DNA of 64,000 nucleotides, from assembly GCA_036677685.1 (NCBI GenBank), contig JAVBWA010000011.1, positions 161,685-225,684 on the forward strand, given 5' to 3'. A model generated the notes under the pieces. The model did no database searches. It had not been told where the DNA came from and saw only the letters and a program-made list of their open reading frames with translations. Source of the DNA: JAQUBU01 sp036677685. Its GTDB lineage: Bacteria > Bacillota > Syntrophomonadia > Syntrophomonadales > Syntrophomonadaceae. The translations under genes and the position numbers were made by a program. Below, piece after piece: positions 33,313 to 42,405 of this stretch (its first letter is position 1; every line of letters begins with the position of its first letter).

Positions 33313-35932
33313 TGAACCTCCCCTCTTCCAGCCATTTTTTCAAGGTGGACATTTCATCATCACGATTGACAATTACCTGGTCCAATTTCAACTTATATAG
33401 TTCCTCCAAAATCAAACGGTAAATGGGGCCTTCCTTTAATCCCATTTTCTTCAGTTGATGACCATTGGTATCTATTTTTATACTATCCTTGATATCCATA
33501 TATTTTACTATTTTTTCCCATTCTTGTTCATCCTTAATAGACAAAAGCAGGTATATTATACTTTCCGAATTCCAGCTACTCAGTTTGCTATCTATATACG
33601 AGTTCAGAATATTCTTGTCGGAATGCAGTTCTTCCACCAGCGGGGCAACCTGTTGTGATTCCTGCACCGTTTTGCGGGCATAGTTATCCATATGATAGCG
33701 CTCCATCACCTGTTCCTTTTCCTGCTCGTTCAAGGTTGAAAGAATAACTATAATATAAACCAGCCAGGATTTAATTTTCTGACCGTAATATCTTTCCTCC
33801 CACCACACAACCAATATGGGCACCCGTCTTAGAGTGGTACGATTGATTTTAGCCAGATCAACTTCTGGCAGTATATATTCCCATACTCCTATTTCCACTA
33901 TCCTGTTTAAAGCCGGCAAGGGGTCTTTTTCGCTCAACAAGAGCAGTAATTCCTGCCAAATGCGTTTATAGGATAGCTTCTCCAGCAAATGGCGTTCTAT
34001 GGCATCCCTGGCAAAACGCAGAGTATCGGGTTCCATGGTAAACTGGTAACGCTGTTCAAATCTCACTGCCCGAAGAATCCGGGTGGGATCTTCAACAAAG
34101 CTCAAGTTGTATAAAATACGAATGCAGCCACTTTCTATATCTTTGCGCCCGCCAAAATAATCAATTAAATCGCCAAACTTGCCGGGATTTAAACAGAGGG
34201 CCAAAGTATTTACAGTAAAGTCACGGCGATACATATCTTCGCGAATCGAGGATTTCTCCACGCGGGGCAAGGCCGCCGGAAACTCGTAGTATTCAGTACG
34301 GGCAGTGGCGATATCCAACTTGGTTCCATCGGGCAGGACCACCATGGCAGTGCCAAAGCGCTGGTGAATTCTCTCCCGTCCGCCCAGGATCTCAGCCACT
34401 TTGCGGGCCAGTCCTTCCCCATCGCCTTCGACTACCATATCCAGATCATAATTGGGAACTCGCAAGAAGAAATCTCTTACAAACCCTCCGACACAATATA
34501 CGGTAACACCCATGGCCTCGGCCAGTTCCCCAACCAGGCTGAGGGTTGACAGTATCTTGGATGGCATTCTTTCCTGCATCATAGCCAGGCAGTTTTCATT
34601 CTTTTCTCCGCCCTCATTATATAACAGTTCGTGGTCTTCGGGATAATCCTCGCCGTGCAAAGTTCTCAAAATATCGGTTCGCGATACAATACCCATCAAG
34701 CGGTCATGATCGGTTACCGGCAGACGGCCGATGTCATACTCTACCATCATCCTCTGAATCTCACCCACCGGGGTATCGGGAGCAACTGCCAGAACTCCGG
34801 TAGTCATAAAACCTTTAACCGGAGCATGGCCCAAGTCATGCGTACGAGCTTTGCCTACATCCCTTCGTGAAATCATTCCCACCATCAAGTCGCCTTCAAC
34901 TACCGGCATACCCGTATGCCCGTAACGCAGCATAATACGTCCAGCTTCTTCCATGCTCCGGTCCATGGGAATGCTTTTTACAGGAGTCGACATTATATCT
35001 TTGGCCAGCAAACCGGGCTGCACCTTTTCCTCCAGACCGGCCAATATTACCCCGGCCGTATCCGCAATAGTCCCTTTTTTAACTACAGCTGAGGCAGCCC
35101 GCTCATGGCCCCGTCCCCCTACTGCTTTGAGTATCTCGTTGACTTTTACATTATTACAGCGGCTGCGCCCTACCACATTAAGTTTGCCCTGCATTTTGGC
35201 AATTACAAAAACCGCATCAGCGTTTTCCACTTCCAATAAGCGGAAACTAACCGCATCCAGTCCCGGTACAAAATTCTCGTTATTCGATTCCGCAAGCACC
35301 ACATCCACATTTTTAATCCGGTAATGGGTTGCGGTATTCAAGAGGCTCTGTAAGAGCCAGCGTTGTTCACTTGAAAAAGGCTGTTCCATAAAATTGGCGA
35401 CCACCGACAAATTGGCTCCTCGTTCCAGCAAAAAGGAAACTGCCGTAACATCGCGCGGGGTGGTAGTGGCAAAAAGCAAATTACCGGTGTCTTCGTAGAT
35501 GCCCAGAGCCAGAATGGTCGCATCGAAAGGACTGATACTAACCCCTCTTTTCTTAATCTCTTCGATTAATATGGTGGTGGCGGCACCTAATTTATGTATT
35601 TCGCAGATGTTCCCGCTCAAATCATCGGAAGCTGATGGATGATGGTCGTAAATATGAAAATCCATCCCGCTCTGCAAAGCTGTTTCCTTAAGATAACCCA
35701 GGCGGTTGGCATTGGCGGTATCCACCACTATCATTCGCTTGATAGCCTTGAGATCAATTTCTTTGGCATACTTGATTAACAGCAGGTCTTTGTACAGGGC
35801 CATAAACTGCTTTACATTCTTCGAAAGAGTACCGGAAAAAACCTTGACTGCCCCGGGATATAGCTTGCTGGCAGCCACCATCGAAGCCAGGCCGTCAAAA
35901 TCCAAAGAATTATGTGATGTTATTATGTCCAC
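33290..35932 (-). CDS. cca: DHH-CBS-poly(A) polymerase/tRNA nucleotidyltransferase fusion
   Basis: An 880-residue fusion. Residues 1-300 form a DHH/DHHA1 phosphoesterase (SHNSLDFDG, VDTANANRLG, DHHPSASDD); about 310-430 is a CBS-domain pair (AKDIMSTPVKSIPMD and VKGFMTTGVLAVAPD); the rest is a class II nucleotidyltransferase (VGGFVRDFFLRVPNYDLDMV, then RDFTVNTLALCL and EDPTRILRAVRFEQRY). It probably adds or repairs tRNA CCA ends, perhaps only the terminal A, while the DHH part hydrolyses nucleic acid or dinucleotides. The GTG at 35932 follows GGGAG by 9 bases. The fusion is known in Clostridia and related groups. Confidence 0.85.
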   Translation of the reverse strand: MDIITSHNSLDFDGLASMVAASKLYPGAVKVFSGTLSKNVKQFMALYKDLLLIKYAKEIDLKAIKRMIVVDTANANRLGYLKETALQSGMDFHIYDHHPSASDDLSGNICEIHKLGAATTILIEEIKKRGVSISPFDATILALGIYEDTGNLLFATTTPRDVTAVSFLLERGANLSVVANFMEQPFSSEQRWLLQSLLNTATHYRIKNVDVVLAESNNENFVPGLDAVSFRLLEVENADAVFVIAKMQGKLNVVGRSRCNNVKVNEILKAVGGRGHERAASAVVKKGTIADTAGVILAGLEEKVQPGLLAKDIMSTPVKSIPMDRSMEEAGRIMLRYGHTGMPVVEGDLMVGMISRRDVGKARTHDLGHAPVKGFMTTGVLAVAPDTPVGEIQRMMVEYDIGRLPVTDHDRLMGIVSRTDILRTLHGEDYPEDHELLYNEGGEKNENCLAMMQERMPSKILSTLSLVGELAEAMGVTVYCVGGFVRDFFLRVPNYDLDMVVEGDGEGLARKVAEILGGRERIHQRFGTAMVVLPDGTKLDIATARTEYYEFPAALPRVEKSSIREDMYRRDFTVNTLALCLNPGKFGDLIDYFGGRKDIESGCIRILYNLSFVEDPTRILRAVRFEQRYQFTMEPDTLRFARDAIERHLLEKLSYKRIWQELLLLLSEKDPLPALNRIVEIGVWEYILPEVDLAKINRTTLRRVPILVVWWEERYYGQKIKSWLVYIIVILSTLNEQEKEQVMERYHMDNYARKTVQESQQVAPLVEELHSDKNILNSYIDSKLSSWNSESIIYLLLSIKDEQEWEKIVKYMDIKDSIKIDTNGHQLKKMGLKEGPIYRLILEELYKLKLDQVIVNRDDEMSTLKKWLEEGRFSDAAINN

Positions 35933-36100
35933 TAGATAATACTCCCTTATATAAGATAACTGCATTATATCATAATATTACCGTTTTTCCTCAATTCGAA
36001 CGGGTTTGAACAGCTCTTCACATACATTCATACACTCAAGATCAATAAGCAGCTAATGCCCTTGATACATTTATCTTGATTTTTATGTCTAATTTTCCCT

Positions 36101-36291
36101 ATAATGAGTTGAAAATATATCTCCCGCTTCTTTAAGCGGTCGGGTTCCTATTAACAAAACAGGCGGCGGGTTATAATCCCCCGCCTTATTGCAGCGGTGT
36201 ATTGCCACCTACGGGGACCACTTATATTGATTCCCTTAGGGAATGATTAATTTTTGTTGAAACTGCCCGGCAGTTTCTTCCGATGCTTAAA
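36101..36291 (-). repeat. Interspersed structured repeat, copy 5 (long variant)
   Basis: Reverse-oriented long copy filling most of the 35933-36321 gap. It contains GAAACTGCCGGGCAGTTTC, the extra module with CCCTAAGGG and CCCCGTAGG pairings, the GGCGGGGG...CCGCC hairpin and CCGCTTAAAGAAGCGG. Its outer right arm is decayed (GAGTTG for GAGGCG). The rest of the gap is AT-rich promoter space. Confidence 0.8.
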
Positions 36292-36321
36292 AATCGACAG
36301 ATATCTATTTAGGGGGTTACC

Positions 36322-36810
36322 ATGTACGAAAAAACAGAGAATTATAAGGTTGGGATGATTCCTGAGGTGGGTTTTGAGGTGAAGGGACTTTGGCAGGATG
36401 ATATCCATGATATTCGCTGCCGCATAGTTTTTGATTTTGCCAGCTTCAAAATACTCGAGGCAGATGCCACCGTTGTAAACACACCCTTCTCCATCTGTCC
36501 GCAGGGTGTGCAGAGCATCAAAAATATAATCGGCCTTGAAGTAGGCCCGGGATTCAACCGTCAAGTCAAACAAGCCTTGTTGGGTAAAGCCGGTTGCGTC
36601 CATCTCAGCGAACTGGTAATGAATTCGGTAAATTCCCTGGTCCAGGCATCTTCACGGGGTATACCTTCCTGGATTTCGGAAGAAGAATATGCCCAGCGCT
36701 GGACTGATTGGATCAAAATGTACAAGGACCGCTGTATTTATTTTTCCCAACCTGGTGTTTTTGAGAATTCCCAGGAAGAAATTCAAACTGCTTTCCGAAA
36801 GCAAAGATGA
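36322..36810 (+). CDS. DUF2889 family protein
   Basis: A 162-residue soluble protein matching DUF2889: DIRCRIVFDFASFKILEADA, CPQGVQSIKNIIGLEVGPGF and GKAGCVHLSELVMN are its conserved blocks. The function of the family is not known. The gene ends IYFSQPGVFENSQEEIQTAF; a degraded second copy of exactly this end lies at 38804-38901, on the other side of the flavodiiron gene. Confidence 0.8.
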   Translation: MYEKTENYKVGMIPEVGFEVKGLWQDDIHDIRCRIVFDFASFKILEADATVVNTPFSICPQGVQSIKNIIGLEVGPGFNRQVKQALLGKAGCVHLSELVMNSVNSLVQASSRGIPSWISEEEYAQRWTDWIKMYKDRCIYFSQPGVFENSQEEIQTAFRKQR

Positions 36811-37229
36811 AGGAACTCTCCCCAATCCAAAAGAGCTTCTCTCACCGGTAATACATATATCACTGTATCTTCATCTGAAGTGCCCAACGCATAACCCGGG
36901 AACCTCCAGAGGGAAAAGATTAGTATCTAGGAAAGCCTTCCCACCCCGGGTGCTTGTTCAGGCTTTTGACTCATATGCCCAAAGTCTTAACAGCCGGATG
37001 GGAATTAAAGTATATGACCTCGACAAATTACGGGGAATGCCCAGAAACCAAGCTATACGTCTGAAGTAATTCTTTCCGATCTGACCCTATTGTATTGCTT
37101 CTTGATGATAGTGAGCATGAAGTGGTATAAACAGGATATCAAGGGCTAATCCAATAACATTAATAGCTTGTGCTGGAAAATACTATGGGGTATATTGATT
37201 ATAAAGTTTGGGAAGAGGGGCGTTTAAGA
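36811..37229. other. Intergenic stretch, possibly decayed coding sequence
   Basis: About 420 bases with no gene that I can support. An open frame to 37069 ends VYDLDKLRGMPRNQAIRLK, which looks protein-like but lacks a plausible start and matches no family I know. The last 60 bases hold the ribosome site GAGGGG for the flavodiiron gene. Confidence 0.45.
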
Positions 37230-38750
37230 ATGGCGGCAGTTAAAATCGAGGAAAATGTTTTCTGGATTGGAGTACAGGACCCTGAACTGAAGGTCTTTGA
37301 TATCATAATGGAAACCCAGTACGGTACCACTTATAATGCTTATTTAATCAGGGGAAGTGAAAAGACTGCTCTTATAGAAACAGTTAAAGAGAAATTTTTT
37401 GAAGAATACCTGGAAAATATTAAAGAACTTATAAACCTGTCGGAAATTGATTATCTGGTTCTAAACCATACTGAACCGGACCATTCAGGTTCCGTAGCCC
37501 GGCTGCTGCAGATTGTTCCGGAGCTTACGGTTGTAGCCCATCCAAATTCTATTGAGTTTCTGAATGAAATCACCAACCTGAGTTTTAAAAGCAAAGCTGT
37601 AGGCAATGGATCAAAACTTTCACTGGGAAACAGGAATCTGCACTTCATCTCTGCCCTGCTTTTGCACTGGCCGGATACAATTTATACCTACCTAAAAGAG
37701 GAAAAGATCCTATTCACCTGCGATTCTTTCGGTAGTCATTATTCCGACGCAGGAATATTCAATGACAGAATTGCAGGGGATTTTTCTGATGCCTATAAAT
37801 ACTATTTTGATGTAATAATGCAGCCTTTTAAGCCCCATGTTTTGAAAGCCCTGCGTAAAATACAGGACCTGGATATTACATGTATATGCCCGGGTCATGG
37901 GCCAATCCTGCGCAGGAATATCGACTATTACCTGGACCTTTACCGGCAGTGGGCCAGTCCCCGTGTAGAAGAAGACCGGCGTCCCAAAATTGTCGTGGCT
38001 TATGCAAGTGCTTATGGTTATACCGAAAAAATAGCCCAGACAATTGAAAAAACATTACAGGAATCTGGAGATTTTAATATTAAAAAATATGATTTGATGG
38101 AGACTCCTAGCGAACAGGTAAGCTGCGAGATGGAAAATGCCGATGGCCTGCTCATTGGCTCTCCGACTATAAATAAAGATATGGTCCATCCGGTTTGGGA
38201 GTTGCTGGGGCGACTTTCCCCCATTGTTCACAAAGGTAAAGTTGCATCTGCTTTTGGAGCTTATGGCTGGAGTGGTGAAGCAGTACCCGGTATACAGCAG
38301 CGTCTTATCAGCCTGCGCATGAAAGTTATGAAAGGTCTGAGAATACGGTTCAACCCCTCGGAGGAACAAGTGGAAAAAATAGTTGTTTTTGCCCGGGAGT
38401 TTGGACAGGCAGTAAAAAACAAGGATATTGAATCCCTGGAAGACCATTTTATTGGTGATGTCAGTGACGATCTTTATGACGGTAAAGGAGAATACATAAA
38501 AGAATACCGGAATCAGGACCTGGTGGTTTACTGGAATCCTAAACGTTGTATGCATGATACCCACTGCTTTATCGGCCTGCCACAGGTTTTTGATCCTGAA
38601 GCAAGGCCCTGGGTTAATATGGATGGTGCATCTTCGACAGATATCATCAAAGCTATAGACCGCTGCCCGTCAGGGGCTTTGAAATATTCCATCCCGAAGG
38701 ATTCCCGCATTGATCCTGCACTGGTGAAAGGTCCCGGATTAATGAAATAA
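37230..38750 (+). CDS. Flavodiiron protein with C-terminal Fe-S domain
   Basis: A 506-residue protein of three parts. About 1-250 is a metallo-lactamase-fold diiron domain with HTEPDH, a His in LLHWPD, an Asp in CDSFGSHY and a His in CPGHGP, so all diiron ligands look present. About 255-395 is a flavodoxin domain (VVAYASAYGYTEKIAQTIEK). About 433-492 is a Fer4_19-like domain (WNPKRCMHDTHC, then RCPSGALKY). It should reduce O2 or NO to protect an anaerobe; the third domain may take electrons in place of rubredoxin. The ATG at 37230 follows GAGGGG by 9 bases. Confidence 0.88.
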   Translation: MAAVKIEENVFWIGVQDPELKVFDIIMETQYGTTYNAYLIRGSEKTALIETVKEKFFEEYLENIKELINLSEIDYLVLNHTEPDHSGSVARLLQIVPELTVVAHPNSIEFLNEITNLSFKSKAVGNGSKLSLGNRNLHFISALLLHWPDTIYTYLKEEKILFTCDSFGSHYSDAGIFNDRIAGDFSDAYKYYFDVIMQPFKPHVLKALRKIQDLDITCICPGHGPILRRNIDYYLDLYRQWASPRVEEDRRPKIVVAYASAYGYTEKIAQTIEKTLQESGDFNIKKYDLMETPSEQVSCEMENADGLLIGSPTINKDMVHPVWELLGRLSPIVHKGKVASAFGAYGWSGEAVPGIQQRLISLRMKVMKGLRIRFNPSEEQVEKIVVFAREFGQAVKNKDIESLEDHFIGDVSDDLYDGKGEYIKEYRNQDLVVYWNPKRCMHDTHCFIGLPQVFDPEARPWVNMDGASSTDIIKAIDRCPSGALKYSIPKDSRIDPALVKGPGLMK

Positions 38751-38803
38751 AGTCTACCTCGTGATTTTGATAAAAAAGTTATTTAAGGAAATCAGCAATT
38801 CTC

Positions 38804-38901
38804 GTTTTAGTTGAAAAGAAATTTATTTTTCAAAACCTGGCGTTTTTGAGAATTACCAAAAGAAATTTAAAATGCATGCCGACAATAATAAACCTGGGTA
38901 A
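38804..38901 (+). pseudogene. Degraded 3' end of a second DUF2889 gene
   Basis: In frame it reads KEIYFSKPGVFENYQKKFKM and a stop a few codons later, aligning with IYFSQPGVFENSQEEIQT at the end of the intact gene at 36322. About 20 codons are recognisable; an in-frame stop lies just upstream and the rest of the gene is gone. Confidence 0.7.
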
Positions 38902-38992
38902 AAATACATGTTGGGCGTCTGCCAGCATCCCCTAGCTTTTATGCTATACTTGTTCTGACAGTCAAGCGTATTTACTGGGGGTATTGGGGATA

Positions 38993-40435
38993 ATGTTCTA
39001 CAAAACCCAGGGCTTTAATAAAATCCGTTTATTATCAAAATCATTTGCTATACTTCTTACTGGATTAATATCAGCCTTGATGTCCATATGGCTATTCGGT
39101 CCAAGCGTAATTGATGTTGAAGGCATTTCCATAAAAGTAGCAATCGCTCCTTCAACTGCCAGCATAACTGAATTACGGTTGCCTCCGTTCGGGGTCATTG
39201 AATCCCGGACCCACCAAGGTCCGGTAAAATTGAGTTTGACCTTGGAACAAATCAATAGTGACAGCCTGAAAACCCACATCAACAATCCACCTGACAGCCA
39301 GGAATTCCTCCAACGCATCCGCAAGGGAATTGAAAATTCAGTGTTAGCCTTTGCTTGGCGCCAGGTAATCATTGCCTTCATTGCAGCTTTTTTAATGATA
39401 CTCGTAGTTTGGAGGACCAGCATTACCAAAGCGCTCCTAAATGCACTAATAGGCATTATTCTACTATCTATTACAATTATTTATTCCGCAAACACCTATA
39501 ATCCACAAGCTTTCGCTGAAGCCGAATACAAAGGAGTCATCAGTATGGCTCCTTCAGTAATGGAATTTGCCAGCACTTCATTTTCCAACCTGGAATCAAT
39601 AAAGAAAGATACCGAAAAAATTGTATCCAATTTGCGTAAAATTTTTACCAGTGCCGACAGCCTCATGATTATGGCTAATCCGGAGGATCAGGACCAAGTT
39701 GTAAAAATCCTGCTCATTAGCGACCTCCACTCCAATCCGGTAGGTATAGAATTTACTAAAAGTTTAGCGGATAATTTCCAAATCGATTTTATTATAAACT
39801 CCGGAGATCTAACCGACTTCGGCACCGTCGCGGAAGCTGAGGCTATAAAAGACCTCCAAACGATTAAAACTACCCAGCTATTTGCAGCAGGCAACCATGA
39901 TAGTCCGGAAATAATGGATATAGTATCAGGATATGATAATTTCAGGATATTGGATGGACAGATGGTAAGCGTCTCTGGATTAAGAATCCTGGGTTTTCCT
40001 GATCCCCTGGTCAGTGTTGCGGATGTAAAATATGCCAGTGAGGAGGAAGAGCGGCGGTTAATGGAAGAACAAGCAGATATAATAAAATCGGCAATCGAAA
40101 TCCAAGGTCAACCGGATATACTTATAGTACACAATTCCCAACTGGGAAGAAAACTTATGTATCTTTCCCGGCTAACCGTCTCCGGACACGATCATCAAGC
40201 AAATATGGTACAGCAAGGCAATTCGATATTTATTAATCCGGGTACTTCGGGAGCAGCAGGTTTACGGGGTCTGTACTCTGAAGAAGGCAAGACCTATTCG
40301 GCCGCAATTGCTTATATTGCACCCCAATCGGGTTTATTGGCCATAGATTTTATAGATTACAGTCCGGTATCAAAGCAATTTTCGCTGCAGCGCAAGCTGG
40401 TTGATGTATCACCTGATTCTCAAGCCAAACCGTAA
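38993..40435 (+). CDS. Membrane-anchored metallophosphoesterase
   Basis: A 480-residue protein with a membrane helix at about 17-37, an 85-residue loop, and two more hydrophobic segments at about 125-170, followed by a calcineurin-like phosphoesterase domain. Metal-binding blocks are in order: ISDLHSNP (near 241), GDLTDFG (269), GNHDSP (299) and SGHDHQAN (397). With three helices and a basic N-terminus the enzyme domain probably faces outside. The substrate is unknown. The ATG at 38993 was preferred over a TTG 9 bases upstream. Confidence 0.82.
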   Translation: MFYKTQGFNKIRLLSKSFAILLTGLISALMSIWLFGPSVIDVEGISIKVAIAPSTASITELRLPPFGVIESRTHQGPVKLSLTLEQINSDSLKTHINNPPDSQEFLQRIRKGIENSVLAFAWRQVIIAFIAAFLMILVVWRTSITKALLNALIGIILLSITIIYSANTYNPQAFAEAEYKGVISMAPSVMEFASTSFSNLESIKKDTEKIVSNLRKIFTSADSLMIMANPEDQDQVVKILLISDLHSNPVGIEFTKSLADNFQIDFIINSGDLTDFGTVAEAEAIKDLQTIKTTQLFAAGNHDSPEIMDIVSGYDNFRILDGQMVSVSGLRILGFPDPLVSVADVKYASEEEERRLMEEQADIIKSAIEIQGQPDILIVHNSQLGRKLMYLSRLTVSGHDHQANMVQQGNSIFINPGTSGAAGLRGLYSEEGKTYSAAIAYIAPQSGLLAIDFIDYSPVSKQFSLQRKLVDVSPDSQAKP

Positions 40436-40459
40436 ACTCTTTTCTCAGCTAATGATATA

Positions 40460-41782
40460 TCAACCTAAACCAGGATTAAGCCTATCGGGTATAAGATCAT
40501 TTCTGGTTAAATCCTCATAGCTTTCCCGTTTAACAATTAGGTCGGCTTTCCCCTCGTTGACCAGCACCATAGCAGGACGGGGCAGGCGATTGTAATTGCT
40601 GGACATTGCATAATTATAGGCACCGGTCGCAGAAACTGCTAAAATGTCACCTGCTTCAACCGGAGGCAACATAGCGTCCCAAATCAACATATCCCCGGAT
40701 TCACAGCACTTGCCGGCAATCGAAACCTTTTCTTCGGCATCAGCCAGAGCCTTATTCGCCACCATAACCGAGTATTTGGAACCGTAAAGAGCTGGCCTGG
40801 GATTGTCAGTCATACCGCCATCAATTGCAATATATTTTCTAATACCTTTAACTTCCTTGCAGGAACCTGCACTGTACAAAGTAAGGCCGGCCGGTCCGGC
40901 AATAGAACGTCCCGGTTCTACGATAACCCGGGGCATTTTAATTCCTAATTCCTTAACCTTCGCTTCTACCGCCAGCATTACGGCCCCCGCCCACTCTGCG
41001 GGGTCGCGCGGTTCATCACCCGGGAAATAATAAATACCAAAGCCTCCGCCCACATCCAACTCATCGAATTCATGTCCGGTTTTTTCTTTAACCGCTCCCA
41101 GGAAGTCCATCATTATGGAACTGGCATGTCCGAAGGATTCCATCTCAAATATCTGCGAACCGATGTGGCAGTGCAGACCTACCAGTTTGAGATGGGAACT
41201 GTCCAGTGCCGCCAGCACACCGTCCATGGCCTGTCCATCAGCCAAGGTAAAACCAAATTTGGAATCAATCTGGCCGGTCTTGATATAATCATGGGTATGG
41301 GCTTCAACTCCCGGAGTTATACGTAAAAGAATATCCTGAATCTTATCTTGTTCAGCACAACAGGTATTTAACAATTGGAGTTCGTAAAAATTATCGACTA
41401 CAATCCGTCCAACCTTAGCATTGATAGCCAGGTTTATTTCCTCCCGGCTCTTATTGTTGCCGTGGAAATAAACTTTGGTCATTGGGAAACCAGCTTGAAG
41501 CGCTGTATATAATTCGCCGCCTGAAACTACATCGAGGCCCAGCCCTTCTTCTTCAACAATCCGGTAAATGGACATGGTGCTTAAAGTTTTACTGGCATAG
41601 AGCACCAGGGAATCACCAAGCGCATTAAAGGCTGACTTGATCTTACTGCAGTTCTGACGCAGGCCCTGTTCATCCATTACCCATAATGGCGTACCAAAAT
41701 CCTTAACCAGATCTACTGTATCTATTCCGCCTACTTCCAAATGACCTTGCGGGCTTATCTTCATAGTCCCGGTGAGTTGCAA
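40460..41782 (-). CDS. lysA: Diaminopimelate decarboxylase
   Basis: A 440-residue PLP enzyme of the fold-III family that converts meso-diaminopimelate to L-lysine. The PLP lysine is in VLYASKTLS, unusual beside the common YAVKAN; other signatures are GLHCHIGSQI, DVGGGFGIYY, EPGRSIAGPAG, and CCESGDM with the catalytic Cys. I chose the TTG at 41782, 10 bases after GGAG; GTG at 41791 sits too close. Lysine made here is the precursor of the beta-lysine osmolyte from the two ablA enzymes. Confidence 0.93.
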   Translation of the reverse strand: MQLTGTMKISPQGHLEVGGIDTVDLVKDFGTPLWVMDEQGLRQNCSKIKSAFNALGDSLVLYASKTLSTMSIYRIVEEEGLGLDVVSGGELYTALQAGFPMTKVYFHGNNKSREEINLAINAKVGRIVVDNFYELQLLNTCCAEQDKIQDILLRITPGVEAHTHDYIKTGQIDSKFGFTLADGQAMDGVLAALDSSHLKLVGLHCHIGSQIFEMESFGHASSIMMDFLGAVKEKTGHEFDELDVGGGFGIYYFPGDEPRDPAEWAGAVMLAVEAKVKELGIKMPRVIVEPGRSIAGPAGLTLYSAGSCKEVKGIRKYIAIDGGMTDNPRPALYGSKYSVMVANKALADAEEKVSIAGKCCESGDMLIWDAMLPPVEAGDILAVSATGAYNYAMSSNYNRLPRPAMVLVNEGKADLIVKRESYEDLTRNDLIPDRLNPGLG

Positions 41783-41962
41783 AGTATCCACACTCCTTAG
41801 TATCGAATAAATCTTGGTTATTTTAACATTATCCTTTAAATCCCGTCAATAATTAAGGCCGGTATATACATAATACATTAGGTAAGACGTAAGGGCCAGG
41901 GGTTAGGGATGCGGAGTAGAACCCGCTTCATCCTATTAAGGGAATTATTGCTGATAAAGAAA

Positions 41963-41984
41963 TAACCGGGCTTCTAGCCCGGTT
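41963..41984 (-). terminator. Intrinsic terminator after the LapA-like gene
   Basis: ACCGGGCT, a three-base loop and AGCCCGGT are followed on the minus strand by TATTTCTTT, 14 bases beyond the stop of the gene at 41998. Confidence 0.7.
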
Positions 41985-41997
41985 TTATATTTCATTA

Positions 41998-42327
41998 TCA
42001 TTCTTTACCTGCTTCGTCAGCCATTGCACTCTGTGCCTTTTCCTCGAGTTTCCAGTTTATCTTTTTTAATGATTCAATCTCATTCTGAAGCTTTTTATTG
42101 ACGTTTACCTGTTCTTTAATCTTCTTGGCTATTTTGAAATAACGCACACTGTCCAGCAAAAATGTAATCAAGGCTCCTCCGCAGGCGGCAGCCAGTAAAA
42201 TCAGAGCTAAGGAAATTTCCGGGCTGACCCAGGTCAGAAAATGAACTGTCACCATAGCCGTGTTCTGGAAAATAAAAATACCTATACCCAGAATGAATAA
42301 AAAAGCCATGACCATATAGATTTGCAT
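41998..42327 (-). CDS. LapA-family (DUF1049) small membrane protein
   Basis: A 109-residue protein with two membrane helices (about 3-22 and 40-62, LALILLAAACGGALITFLL) and a long coiled-coil tail (about 70-100, NKKLQNEIESLKKINWKLEE). This is the LapA/DUF1049 layout. The ATG at 42327 follows AGAGGTG by 6 bases. Function is not established; E. coli LapA helps lipopolysaccharide assembly, which would not apply to a typical Firmicute without an outer membrane. Confidence 0.8.
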   Translation of the reverse strand: MQIYMVMAFLFILGIGIFIFQNTAMVTVHFLTWVSPEISLALILLAAACGGALITFLLDSVRYFKIAKKIKEQVNVNKKLQNEIESLKKINWKLEEKAQSAMADEAGKE

Positions 42328-42405
42328 ATGTTCACCTCTTCCCAAGCTTTCCTCTACACTCCTTATTTTAGGCATATAATTGCCTTTATTTCAAGCAGCT
42401 ATGGT

